This document shows, in pieces, positions 1 to 30,400 of a DNA stretch of 64,000 nucleotides. Within the stretch, counting starts at the first letter, position 1. The number at the start of each line of letters is the position of its first letter. The notes beneath the pieces were generated by a model. It ran no database searches and had not been told where the DNA came from. It worked only from the letters and a program-made list of their open reading frames with translations. A program made the translations under genes and the position numbers. Location of the stretch: positions 6,727,001 through 6,791,000 of the forward strand of contig NC_092578.1 of NCBI RefSeq assembly GCF_037975245.1, read 5' to 3'. Source of the DNA: Apostichopus japonicus (lineage: Eukaryota > Echinodermata > Holothuroidea > Aspidochirotida > Stichopodidae).

Positions 1-45
1 TAATAGCTTAATTGCGTTTATGTCATAATAACGCTCTACCTGGCG

Positions 46-187
46 AATCTCTCACGGAATCATGGATAAGTCATGTTAATGACTATAATTATGAAAGCAA
101 CTATACTTTCAATGAGAATATACATAGTAATATAGTGACCATATTTGCCATGCATTTGCCATAAATCTCTCACGGAATCATGGATAA
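46..187. repeat. 24-bp direct repeat pair
   Basis: The same 24 bases, starting AATCTCTCACGGAATCATGG, occur at 46-69 and 164-187. Nothing else is recognisable in 1-1284. Confidence 0.75.
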
Positions 188-1284
188 TCCATGTTGTTAC
201 AACATTTTAAATAATTTCTTAATAATTCCCATACTTTTTATTTCCACATTTATAGATATTATAATACCTCATTTGGTATGCACTGGTCTATTTAGTAACT
301 ATAACGCTTGAGAGAGCTATTCATAGAGACGCAACCACTTGAGTCATTAATGCATGATATGTCGTGGATCTGCTATCATTAAAAGTTGTTATTCTCAATG
401 AACGCGTTGTCTTGGAAACCAAATAGTATTTGCGATATTCTGGTCTTACTTGTTAAAGTTTTTTTGTATTTATCATTAAGGGTGATAGCTTATAGTTGAT
501 ACATACGCCATTTGTTAATTACATAGATATGCATATTGATACTTTCAAACAAGATTTATGAACTAATATGTAGCGTAATAGTTTAATTTGATAGAATAGA
601 CTAGAAAGTGTATTATTATGCACAAGTCATTGATTTGTAAGACAATAGAAGGTTTACAGTAGATTGGATCCGAATGAAATAAAGCGGTGCTTGGGACAAG
701 ATGGTGTTACTTCATATATAACGTGCATCTTTGTACTTTCTACATATCTTAATACAACGAACCATTTTTTCTGGGTCAGCTTTGTTTCAGAGATCTGTTT
801 TGCAGTGCAAAATTGATTCTGAGGTACTTATGCAACCCCGATCTCTCCCCCTCCACCCCCCCCCCCGTCTGTCGTTCTGTAAGTTATTGACTTTTGTTTG
901 TGTTGGTATGTGGTCTTGACATATCAACATTCATACCATTCTCAAATAATGTATCAAGACAGCGCCATCTACCTTCCTGGTTTGATTCGCCTGATATTTT
1001 GACAAGTTTACCTCACTGCAGATTACAGTTCAATCAATAAATACAAGCCCCAGAAACAATGTTTACTTCAACAGCCATGCATGCATGTTATCCCTATGAG
1101 CTATTATACTGAACTGCCACCCTTCTTCACGATGCATACCTTATATCTCTCGTGGCACTAAACTGAAGCTTCGAGCGTACATGCTCACTACTATAAGGAT
1201 TCCACACGCGTTAACAAATTACCAGAAGGTGGAATTCACAATTTTGAGTTGGAGCTCGAAAAGCATATATGTAGTGCATCAGCC

Positions 1285-1452
1285 GATACTCATAGCTAGT
1301 ATACAGTAGCCTATAACTACTTGTGTCACATATAACACGTGTTACCGTGTTACGAACACAAAGCAGTAATTACTGATGCACTGTTGTGGGACAAGAACTG
1401 TAGTAACATGTGTTACAGGTGGCACCAGTAGTTACTGTACTAGCTATGTGCA
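1285..1452. mobile_element. Small inverted-repeat element (MITE-like), copy A
   Basis: CATAGCTAGTA at 1291-1301 is mirrored as TACTAGCTATG at 1438-1448. Inside are GTAACAC/GTGTTAC motifs. A related copy lies at 18372-18500; part of the interior is inverted relative to it. Confidence 0.55.
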
Positions 1453-2836
1453 TGTCAAATTTGTACGAAGAAATGTTTCGAGAACTACTCCTAAGCCACG
1501 ATGCCGACGGATGTCAAACTTGTTGAGTACGTGTTAGACACAGACTGCCGCTGCGACACATGACGTCATAGTGTCAAAGGTCAGATTTTATTAAAGGTCA
1601 AATAACGCGCAATAACGCGCATGTCAAGTGATGAAATGGCCAAAACCATGGCCAAAAAAACATTTCTTCAAAGGTTGATCCTACAACTAATATCTGTACT
1701 CTCTCGTGATATGAGTCTGCAGGCGAGATGTAAGAGAAGATTTGGTACTAAGATAATTCGTTAAATTTCGTCATTTATCGATTTTAGAGCTTTTCATTGT
1801 TTACACGGGTGATGATTTGCTTCCTTCTTGGGTTATCTGCATTAGACAATATTTTAATTATACGCTATCAATAATGATCCATCGTTGTAAAACTGACTCA
1901 CAAAGTGATACAGGTTTTCAAGTAGAGGTAAAAAGACATTTGATATTGTATATACCAAAATAGTTCTTTGAATATAACTATAAGTTATAAGTTAACTTTT
2001 CATAAAAACAGCTGTTTTTTTTTATAGAGGTTTGTGGGTGTTTACAAATTTGCAATCAGTTTCAAAACAGATTTTTTTAATACCTGTTACGTTTCAGGGA
2101 AGTACCAACACTATACAGAATGTGATTTCTTTTACCTTAAACTTCGATATTATATCAATATTAAACATCCATTTTGATGGAGTTCATTACTTTGACGAGT
2201 CAAATGTTGTTTCTAAATGTGACGGAAAAGTAATACCCCAAAGTGTATAGACAGAGGCTCCGAGAGTCAGTGGGGGGGGGGGGAGGGCGGGGCACGGTGA
2301 TGTTAACGAGCTGCCTTCTGTGTACATTGTCTTTAGACCCCATTGTGAAAGGGCGAAGTCACTATTCGGTAACTATAGTTTTTCCCGACCCTTCATAAAT
2401 ATCCCCCCTCACAATTTGACCCTGGGACCCGGGCTGTATTTATCTGAACTTTTGTCACATTAGACCTGACTATTAACGCAGTGTCCAGGCGTGTATAAAA
2501 AACCTCTTCAGAACTGAGTAGAATCTTTAATTAATCCTTAAGTTAATTATTTGTTGAAAAAAAAATCTAGTTTTAAGCAATTCTCTATAAGTTCAGTAAA
2601 GATTCAAAGAATTAACTTGTTAAAAACTGCCGTAATCTGATAGAGCTACAAACGTTTCATTAAACAACGGTATATAGGCTACTTTCCTCATTTACATGCC
2701 CGATATTCAAAGTGGGGGGGGGGGGGGTCGCGACCCTTTAGGGTCTTCATAAAGTTTTGGAGAGTTGTCAAACTTCAGATGAAGAAGGAGAAACAAAAAA
2801 GAAATTGCCGATATTTGTTGAAAAAGAGTGGAAATT

Positions 2837-2985
2837 TTACTTATGTGGAATACAATCAAACTTAAGTAAAATGCAATTCTACTTAAGTGTAACTAATTTC
2901 ACTTAGGCTTAATTGTATTCTACTGAAGTGGAATTGGTTCTGCTTCAGTAGAATAACGAGGTAAATGTTAAAACGGCTTGCCATA
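2837..2985 (-). mobile_element. Solo end of the CTTAAG-palindrome element
   Basis: Has several CTTAAG-type units and ends AAAACGGCTTGCCATA, the same terminus as the element at 11221-13112. No partner end is seen nearby, so it is a fragment. Confidence 0.6.
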
Positions 2986-3083
2986 CGTCCGCGGCAACGC
3001 CTTAGATTGACACTATATTGTATCGGACAGATCCTCGGAATGTAAAATACAGTGGGCAAGCACATTTGTGGTAGGCAGAATAG

Positions 3084-3670
3084 GACTCTGAGGCATGTAC
3101 AGTTGCACGCGAGAAAAAAGAGTATTACAAACGAATTGGCCAAGACTAATGTTCCAGGGAACATGTTCCAAAGACGATGTGATGAACATGTGACGAACAT
3201 GACTCTGAGGCATGTACAGTTGCACGCGAGAAAAAAAGAGTATTACAAACAGTGGCGTAGGAAGGTACTTTTGAGTGGGGGGGCTGAAGACTGATTGCCA
3301 GTCTGGGGGAGGGGTCTAAGGGGAGGGGGTGTCCCCCTCCCCTTTGGAATTTTTTGCATTTCCAGGTGGCCTCAGATGCAATTTGGTGCAATATAGCACA
3401 CTTCAGCACCCACTCCATTTTGTAAACTTAATTTTGTATTTTCACCTGGCCTTAGATGCAATTTGGTGCTCCAAATGAGATTTTTTTTCTCATTTGGAAA
3501 TGAAAAAGGGGTTTTCTGACTTGCGAACCGGGGGGCGGAATGATACTTCCGCCCCTCCACATTTTTCACTGGGGGGCTGGCGCCCCCCCCCCCCAGCCCC
3601 CCCCGGTTCCTACGCCCTTGATTACAAACGGATTGGCCAAGACTAATGTTCCAGAGACGATGTGACGAAC
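3084..3670. repeat. Tandem duplication (about 120-bp unit) split by a hAT insertion
   Basis: GACTCTGAGGCATGTACAGT recurs at about 3084 and 3201. The second unit is interrupted at 3250 by the element 3250-3620 and resumes at 3621 with the matching GATTGGCCAAGACTAATG. Confidence 0.7.
3250..3620. mobile_element. Non-autonomous hAT-type element, 371 bp
   Basis: Ends CAGTGGCGTAGGAA and TTCCTACGCCCTTG form imperfect inverted repeats. The 8-bp target duplication ATTACAAA is perfect at 3242-3249 and 3621-3628. Eight-base duplications and CAG-type ends are hAT hallmarks. No ORF. Confidence 0.85.
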
Positions 3671-3819
3671 AACCGACATCATTAAAAAAAATGGTTCGCT
3701 GTTTAGTCGTTGAAGCAACGAATATAACATCAATATCCGTCCAGGCTTCGAATTTCAAATCTGAGGCATATGTTTTTTAGTTTATGTTTGCATTTGAAGG
3801 AGAGCGGGAGCTGGTGGTG

Positions 3820-4660
3820 AATTATAGACACTAACGTTGTGACTGTTTTTCTCAGCTTCAAGGACTATAGACTCCACCTCGGGCCGATTAGAAGTGAAAC
3901 ATAATGCTTTTTTCTTTAAATCTGGAACAATTTCGTGAAATGTCAAGTTTTGCATCAAATGAACATTTTTGTAAGTCTCTAGCCTTGTAGTTTGATTCAT
4001 TTTGGAGGCAAATTTAAAAATTGCCTATATCTATCTAAAATATATAAATCTAGGGTAAATCTTTGTTCACTTTGCATTTCGAGCAAAGGGTATTGTTAAT
4101 ACATAGAATCCTTTTAAAACATCTATTATTATTAGAAAAATATGTTCTGACTGTTTCTCTCAGTTTGAAGAATTTTAATCTCCATAGTAGCCGTTTAGAA
4201 GTCAGAGCAGGTGCGTAGCCAAGGGGTGGGGGAAAAGGTGCGGCCACCCCCTCCCCATTGAGCATATTTTTTTATGATATCGCTAGTAATTTCAAAATAG
4301 AAAATGCTTAGATGCAACTTACAATGCCTGGGAAATGCCATTTCCAGCGATCTGGGAGGCATTTTCGGCCAAAATTGTGTGTACGCTTCGCGCCAACCAA
4401 TGGTGGCGCTATACGCTTAGATAGTTTGCGCACAGGCTTCACCCCTCCTTTTGGCAAATTCCTCGGTACGCGCCTGAGTCAGAGAAAATCGTCTGGATGC
4501 CTTTTTTGAAATCTAGAACAATTTCGTGAAACTTCATCTTTTTACCTAACCTTAACAGTTTTGTATGACTACAGTTTTTGACCTTGTGGTTTCATTCATT
4601 TTCTATGTAAACTAAAAACTTTTTTTAAATCTCTCAAAAAATAGAAATCCAGGGTAAAGT
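3820..4660. repeat. Tandem duplication (about 240-bp unit) split by a hAT insertion
   Basis: Unit 1 (about 3835-4060) and unit 2 (about 4145-4207 plus 4485-4660) share AACAATTTCGTGAAA, the GGGTAAA end and other blocks. The element at 4208-4476 sits inside unit 2. Confidence 0.65.
4208..4476. mobile_element. Non-autonomous hAT-type element, 269 bp
   Basis: Ends CAGGTGCGTAGCC and GGTACGCGCCTG. Perfect 8-bp duplication AGTCAGAG at 4200-4207 and 4477-4484. A related sequence lies at about 25900-26115 (shared TAGATGCAACTTACAA and GGGAGGCATTTTCGGCC). Confidence 0.87.
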
Positions 4661-4823
4661 GATGATGTAAATATATCCATGGATACGTTATTGTCATAAC
4701 ATAAGTTCCTGGAAACAATCTTTTATCAATATTGTTATCAACTTAATATCTGAAAAGGTAGTTCTCCGTTTACGATTCAAAGTTGTATCAAGTCGTCCCC
4801 AGCAAGTTCCTTCTTTCGAGCAT

Positions 4824-5114
4824 ACTTCCCTTCTTTCGGTTTCACTGTTTTACGTTGGTTATAGTTTGTATAGGCTTTTATTATTCATAGCTTGTTTAGT
4901 CGGTAGAAGAAGCCTATAAAGGAAGTCAATATTTATGATAGCCTATATATTAAGAGACAAACAGCCTTCAATTTTCCCCTTTTATCATCCATTTATCATT
5001 CAGTTTATTTGAAATGACTATCATAGAACCATCAAATAAGTTTAATACTTTACAATGTAAGATATTTTTTTATAGGAGTTTTGTTTCTTAGCTGCTTCCC
5101 TATATGCAGTTTAA
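4824..5114 (+). promoter_or_regulatory. Upstream (promoter-proximal) region of the LRR gene, copy 1 of a duplicated block
   Basis: About 290 bp ending roughly 120 bp before the start codon of the LRR gene. A clearly related block lies at 24695-24975, after the gene. Shared landmarks include CTTCCCTTCTTTCGG, GTAGAAGAAGCCTATAAA, CTTTTATCATCCAT and GATATTTTTTTATAGGA. Position suggests promoter or 5' untranslated sequence; activity is not shown. Confidence 0.5.
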
Positions 5115-5232
5115 TGTTATATGTAAATGCTTCTTATGAATGTCATTGCTCATATCGCCGACGATATTACTTGGGGTACAAGGCATCCACCGTGATTCTT
5201 CCTGAATTCAATCAACTTATAATGACATAAGG

Positions 5233-24054
<18,822 letters not shown>

Positions 24055-24056
<2 letters not shown>

Positions 24057-24060
24057 TAAA
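24055..24060 (+). terminator. Polyadenylation signal overlapping the stop codon
   Basis: AATAAA overlaps the TAA stop of the LRR gene by two bases. A second AATAAA lies at 24125-24130. Use of either cannot be decided from sequence; use of the first would give a 3' untranslated region of only about 20-30 nt. Confidence 0.5.
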
Positions 24061-24130
24061 GTGTAGTATGAGATCTTTCTTCTATGAGATATGAGATATA
24101 AGATATCAGATATCAGACATAAATAATAAA

Positions 24131-25797
24131 ACAAATAACGAACCTTTTAAAATCTGTCAAAAACTTCAAATTTAGGATAAAGTGATGTTGTACATACATT
24201 TTCATGTTATCATTAACGTTAAAAGGAGTTTTATTGCTTCTTTCTGCTTCGCTTATAGTATTAACTTCTTCGTTTGAAGTACACAGAGTAATCTTTAAGA
24301 AAATTGTTTTCATTTACATTTTCCTTTCACTAATCTATTCTCCTCCTCCATCCCTCCCCTCCCCCCAACCCCACACTGTCGTGTGGTTAAATATTACCTA
24401 CATTAACAGAATAATGACCTACCGATGTTAATAAACTGTTATACAACTAACTCGATCTCATTTATTATTATGTGGAGGCATAGGTGTAAGGACATTAGCC
24501 ACTTTGTACATATCATTTCATTTTAGGACAGTACGATAGTAGGCTATGTAGTGAATACAATTTATGGTCAAACTGATATTCGAGACTTGAACATTTTCTG
24601 CCCACCCCTGCAGCAATAGAATGGGTTCCAAAGGAGACTCCATTCCTGATTTGTTTACCCTAGCCCATGGATTGGGCTTAATCCTTCTTTCAGCATCTTT
24701 CCCTTCTTTCGGGTTCACAGTTTTACGTTTGTAAATATTTTGTACTTTTAGAATTCATAGCCTGTTTAGCCGATAGAAGAAGCCTATAAAAGAAGTAAAT
24801 ATTTATGATACCTTAGATATTAAGAGATAAAACACCCTTAAATTGTCTCTTTTATCATCCATTATCATTCAGTTTAGTTTAAATGACTATCATAGAACTT
24901 TGAAATAAGTTTTGCAATGTAAGATATTTTTTTATAGGACTTTTGTTTCTTAGCTGCTTCCTTATACAGTTTAACTGAAAATGTTCAACGTAATTCTATG
25001 CATCTTGAATGACCACTGACAGACAATAATCTGTGTCTGCGTGCCACTGGACACTCCCGCTCCCACCCCCCCCCCCCCCGCCCATCCCAGTTCTCGACTT
25101 CTACACCTGAGCTGGTGAGTCAATAAGCCAGGTTTCTTATTCGTATGAACCAACACATTACGGGGGGGGGGGGGGCAACCCTCTGCGCTCATTATAATAA
25201 AAGTCCTGAACTGTTGTTTGCGAAACAAATTGTATAAACTTTTAACGAAACCTTATCGCTGTCCGACACTTCATACTATAGTTCACTCGCACACCTGTTA
25301 GCAACTCGTTGAATTTGTATTGTGATCATTTTGATCGTTGTTCAGAATATACTTAGTATATGGTATGCGAATTGTTCAATAATAATTTAAAAATAAGTTC
25401 TTCTGTCAAAAAACAAGTTTATCGCTCATTCGTAGCCTATATATATATATATGCTATGGGGAAGCCATGTGGGCAAGTTAGGTGTAAATTAAATGTTCGG
25501 TTTGTGTTATCATTATATATTTGTTTTGTTTATTCCTTCAAAATTTATCATCAGTAGTGTAACCTGTAAACCAAATACAAACAAAAAGCTTCTGTCACAC
25601 GCATTTAACGAATCTTTTAACTTCTCTTTCAATGCCAAAACCAATGATATCGAAATTACGCGATAAAATAGATCGAAATGACTACGTAAATATCGATGAG
25701 AGATAAACCCCTCCCTTTTCTCCGAACCTGCTATCCCCTGCAATTGGTACTTAGACTTGGGGAGGGGCGGGGTTGCATGAACAATGAATACAACATA
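24131..25797. other. Intergenic sequence between the two genes
   Basis: Apart from the duplicated upstream block (24695-24975), only C- and G-homopolymer patches (about 25068-25084 and 25160-25175) are visible. No gene seen. Confidence 0.55.
24695..24975 (+). repeat. Second copy of the LRR-gene upstream block, without coding exon
   Basis: Direct-orientation copy of 4824-5114, diverged by perhaps 15-20 percent by eye. Similarity fades at about 24975, so no copy of exon 1 follows. Fits a remnant of a tandem duplication of the gene, or less likely a dispersed repeat. Confidence 0.7.
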
Positions 25798-25805
25798 TGT
25801 ACACA

Positions 25806-27086
25806 CATGGGCGGCGATCATGGGGGGGGGGAAATATTTTAGGTGGGGGATATAGTATCTAATATCCCCCCCCCCCAATATTTCGTGGCATAGTTTTTTT
25901 TAGCATATTTTGTATGATATCGCTAGTAATTTCAAAGTAGAAAATGCTTAGATGCAACTTACAAGGCCTGGGAAGTGCCATTTCCAGCGATCTGGGAGGC
26001 ATTTTCGGCCAAAATTTTCTTTTGCGCTTCGCGCCAACTTATGGTGGGGCTACGCTTAGATAGTTTGCCTACAAGCTTCGCCTCTCCCTTGGCAAATCCC
26101 TCGCAAGGCGCCTGCCTTACCGTGTAACAATTTGTTACTATATATGACCAAAAGTAGTTTTTACTTTTTTTTCGAAATGAATAGACGGATGGTAGACGGA
26201 CCCCCCAATATTTTAGGTGGGGGATGTACTGTAGTATCTAATAGTAACTAATATCCCCCCAATATTTGGTGGCATAATTTTTGTGTGTGGCTATAAATAG
26301 AAAATAACACATGCTGCATGAGGTAAATGACAGATCCACATCGATATGGGTCCACTGATTTCCATTTAGCCTGTTTCCTACAAGATTTCTAACCGCAGGC
26401 GCGTAGCCAAGGGGGGGGGGAGGGTGGAGACCGCCCCCTCGAGCATATTTGTTTGGTATTTTTTATGATATCGAAGTTTTATAGTAGCCGTATTAAGAGG
26501 TTTTAATATTTGTACACCAATAAATTAACTGTGTCTGAATTTTCGAAAATTCATTGACCAACATTCTTCATCATACTTCCTTCTACTCGTGTAATTTTGA
26601 CCGGTCTGTTAGGGGTTGAAGGGTTTTTTTCTATATTGGTTATCCATATATGAAATTTTGTGCAACATTATGGGTATGTTTTGAAGTGAATTTATTATTC
26701 AAATTCTGAACAAATAATGGGCTTAAAACCCTGAAAAGTGGGGCTGGCGGGTATTGTTTGGCGTTACGTAGAATTACCTACAAAATCAATGATCCACGGG
26801 AGATGCGATGAGGTCGAACATGATGTGTGACTGGTGACAATCTTGCAAAAGGTTATGAATGAAAAAAACTACTGGGATAAACTTGGTTCCCAGGCAAAAG
26901 TGTACATCTGGTTGGTCATTTTCAAGCCCGAGAAGTGCCATTTCCGGTGATCTGGGGGGCTATCAAAACCAGAAATTTTCTTGTACGCTGCGCGCCAACC
27001 AATGGTGGTGCTCCGCTTTGATAGTAATTCGCCTGCATCCAAGCAATCCCCCCCCCCCCAATATTTGAAACAAATCGCCGCCCCTG
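25806..27086. mobile_element. Non-autonomous hAT-type element, 1281 bp, internally composite
   Basis: Ends CATGGGCGGCGATC and ATCGCCGCCCCTG. Perfect 8-bp duplication TGTACACA at 25798-25805 and 27087-27094. Inside are pieces of the family seen at 4208-4476 (about 25900-26115, 26397-26470 and 26925-27030) and a repeated ATATTTTAGGTGGGGGAT block at about 25837 and 26210. Confidence 0.82.
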
Positions 27087-27475
27087 TGTACACACAAGAT
27101 CGCTGAATTCTTCGCGTAGTCCGTTAAAATCTCAATTCTGTAAATTTAAACAAGGCTCTGAAAGCGCAATTCTACAATTGCGCCCTCGGTTAGAGTAAGT
27201 TTGATCAATACTGTCGTCTGCGCCACAAATTTGGCGCGAAACATGTATAGAGGGCGTTGCTTCAAAACTTGTTAACCGCGCGACCACAGAGCCGAGCTAG
27301 AGAGTGCTTTTGCAAGCACTGCCCCTAGCCTAGGTTCAATTTCTATGATTTGCTCGGACTCGGCTGCGACCGCTGTCCCTCGTTTGGAAAATATTTTGTT
27401 TGACATGCAGATCAGATAACGTACATGCAGAACTAATCCAGGCAGCTGCAAGTTTCATCAGTAAAACGACTCACG
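27087..27475 (+). promoter_or_regulatory. Candidate promoter and first non-coding exon of the stereocilin-like gene
   Basis: Richer in CpG than its surroundings. It contains a palindromic E2F-type site TTTGGCGCGAAA at 27230-27241 and ends at a good donor (ACG followed by GTAAGA at 27476). It lies upstream of the second gene in the same orientation. First-exon status is inferred; a transcript is needed to confirm it. Confidence 0.35.
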
Positions 27476-30400
27476 GTAAGACAAGTTGACCTAGGCCTAG
27501 GGCCAGACTACAGTAGCCTAACTTAAGAAGGTTTAGGCTTACATTACACTGTATAGTAGTAGTCTAGTAGCTCAATACTTGGCCTAGGCTACTAGGCTAG
27601 TAGCAGTTTAACGTTAGGGCCATGGCCTTTGTATTGTGAGTCGCTGCTGATTTTACTTTTTAGGGTCGCCAACAATGTTGGAGGGTTGCCAAAAATATCA
27701 GAAAAAAAAAGCAATTGCTTATAGGCCTAGACATATTTGTGGAAGAAAATGTGGAGGAAAAATCGGCTAGTCCAAATTACTTCCAAAGTTGAAAGAGTAG
27801 GCCTAGGCTAGGCATACTAGTATAGGCCTAGTAAAGGCTTCGTAATTGACGCACCCCCGTAATTGACGCACCTTCAAAAATAACTAGCAACGACCTACAG
27901 CAGGCCACCAAAACTTTTTGCAGTCAAGCATATTTACATATTCATGAGTTTGAATCCATTTCAGCTATTTGCTGACCAAATTGTGGTTTCTATTAAGCTT
28001 TTACCACCCTCCCCCCAGTTTTACACGTATTTTGGACATTTGGAAATCTTACTCCCAAAAAATTACCAAAATTATTTCAATATGATACAACTACTCTCTG
28101 GGACCTGACTGTCTGAGCTAAGAGGTTCAGAGCATAGCAAACAGCATCCAAAGTCAATGGATGTATACTTAGGCCTACTCTACAGTTAGCTTATCGACGA
28201 ATGTGTCAATTTAGGGGTATGAAAGAACTTGACACAGCAGACATTTTGTGTTCAAATTCTTCTCAATTGTACGTTGCGTAGGCACAGAACAATAAATATT
28301 TTGAGATCATTACATTTGTGAGGAACTATACATATGAAAAATGCATGCAGTTGAGTGATTTGGATTTTAGGTTGACAGACATCGTCAATCCAATCCTTAA
28401 GTGCGTCAATTATGAGCCCACCATGCTACTACTACGCCTAATAACAAGTAAGGTTAAGACTAACTTTTAGCCTACCTCAGGACCTGGCTTAATACTAGTT
28501 TTCAGTAGCTGGGTGGGTAGCTAGCCTATACTATAGCGAACCAACATTAACATTGCCAAAATATGCATAGGGCCTGGGCTTATGCTCGTGCCAAATGGGA
28601 TAGGCTATACCAAATTAGCCTAGGCCTAGGCTAGGCCTATTGTAACTAAACTTTTGTAAAGCCCCCACCTTCATAATTTTACGAATTAGTTTTAAACTGT
28701 ATTCATTGCTTACCAGGATCAAAAATGTTACAGACTAGGCCTAGAACTACAACTTTTTGAAATAATTAGGACACTATAACAAGTATAATAAAACACCTCA
28801 TGGGTCTGTTCACGTTAAAGCGCCCTATTTGGTTGCCTGAGGTACCAAATTTTCAAATTACAGTAGAGAACTTCTATTCTAAGTAAATAACATAACTAAT
28901 ATCTGCAATTTATGAATTAGAATTGACCAGAGCTTAAACTATTCTGGAAATTATATTCAAGATGGTTGAAAGTGTGACAATCTTATAAATTTCCCGAAAT
29001 TTGTTCTTTTTTTAATGGTGGTGTGTCACTCCATTGCTGCTACATTTGGGGATCCTGTTGGTATTTTCTTTATTAACACAAAATTTGCTACTTGTCAGAC
29101 AAGTTTTCAATGATATCGATGATGTTTTAAAAAAATATTACAGTATTGTTAGAAAAAATTCAATTTTTCCTGAAATAAAGTTAAAAAAGTTTTACTTTAA
29201 AGAACAAAATTCAAATTAATAGTAACAATTATACCATAAAATTAAACCACAATATAAGCACATATATTAACCAAAAGCTGAAAATTCTGGGTCATGTCCT
29301 CTCAGATTTTTTTTTTTCTTGACTCTTGTTTCGGACATCACCCCTCCAAAAAGATCTTGTTTCGGACATCACCCCCCAATGTTTGACCTAATATAACCTA
29401 ATATTTAGTAATGAAACAAATGATGTTCACTTAAAAGCAATAATAATGAATAGAAAAGCATTTTAGTAAATTGATAACTGTACTAAAAGAGATACTGTAC
29501 AGTATATGGACCCTTTCTAGGTTCCAAGTTCAAAACAAAGAAAAGGGTACAAGTGATCCAAGTGATCAACAAGACAATTATTAAACGAAGGCCATGCTTG
29601 TTAATACTTAGCAATATATATCAGTACATCACAATATGTGATGTTAACAAACAGCATCAAATTCATTTGAAATAATGAAAAATGCAAACACTTGTTATAG
29701 ATTTGAATAAGACTGTCTTGGCCTATGTTTCGGACATCACCAAAACTGTATTATGACATCACTGTAATGTTTTCTACACAAAGCATATCAAAAGTTACAT
29801 TTGAAACAAAGGTGTCTTTGTTGTTGACAAGCTACCTACAAGGTATAATGACAGTTTTGAACTTATTACAGTTCAAATCCTCAGTGTTCATTAAAAGTTA
29901 TTTTATGAGCGTTTCGGACATCACTGAATGTTTCGGACATCACCTTGGAAAATATTCACAAAGCTGCATAGCAATAATACATATTTCAGCAGGTAACAAC
30001 AATATGAAGTTAAAATTTTTGCTATTTAAGCATGTTCAAGCAACAAAAGTCTACTTCAAAATATACACAGTCAAACAGTAGCAGATTAACACTAGATATC
30101 ATGAATTTTTGAAGGAACACACTAACTAAAACACCATAGACTGGGGAATCAACAAGGTGTACTGAAAAATAAAAGCACTGGCAATTCTTGGGAAAACAAA
30201 TGCCCCCGAGGCCCATATTTTCAAACTAAACATCTGGACAGAGCCGATAGGGTCAATTGTCCAATGTTTGGTACTATCCAGCCATGTACATGGAAAATTT
30301 ACTTTGCAAGAAAAATAAAATAAATGAAATTATATTCCAGTAATACTGTACTATCAGTATCAATAACACCGAATGGTACCGTACCAACAACACTGAGATT

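Larger units (their letters stand above)
1..5232. other. Intergenic sequence left of the LRR gene
   Basis: Holds the repeats listed separately and a G-run at about 2271-2285. No frame with codon-like character or family resemblance was seen on either strand. Confidence 0.6.

Noticed and set aside
29725-30081. 118-codon frame inside the 5.2-kb element
   Set aside because: AT-rich, includes three copies of the 14-bp motif, and shows no recognisable domain.
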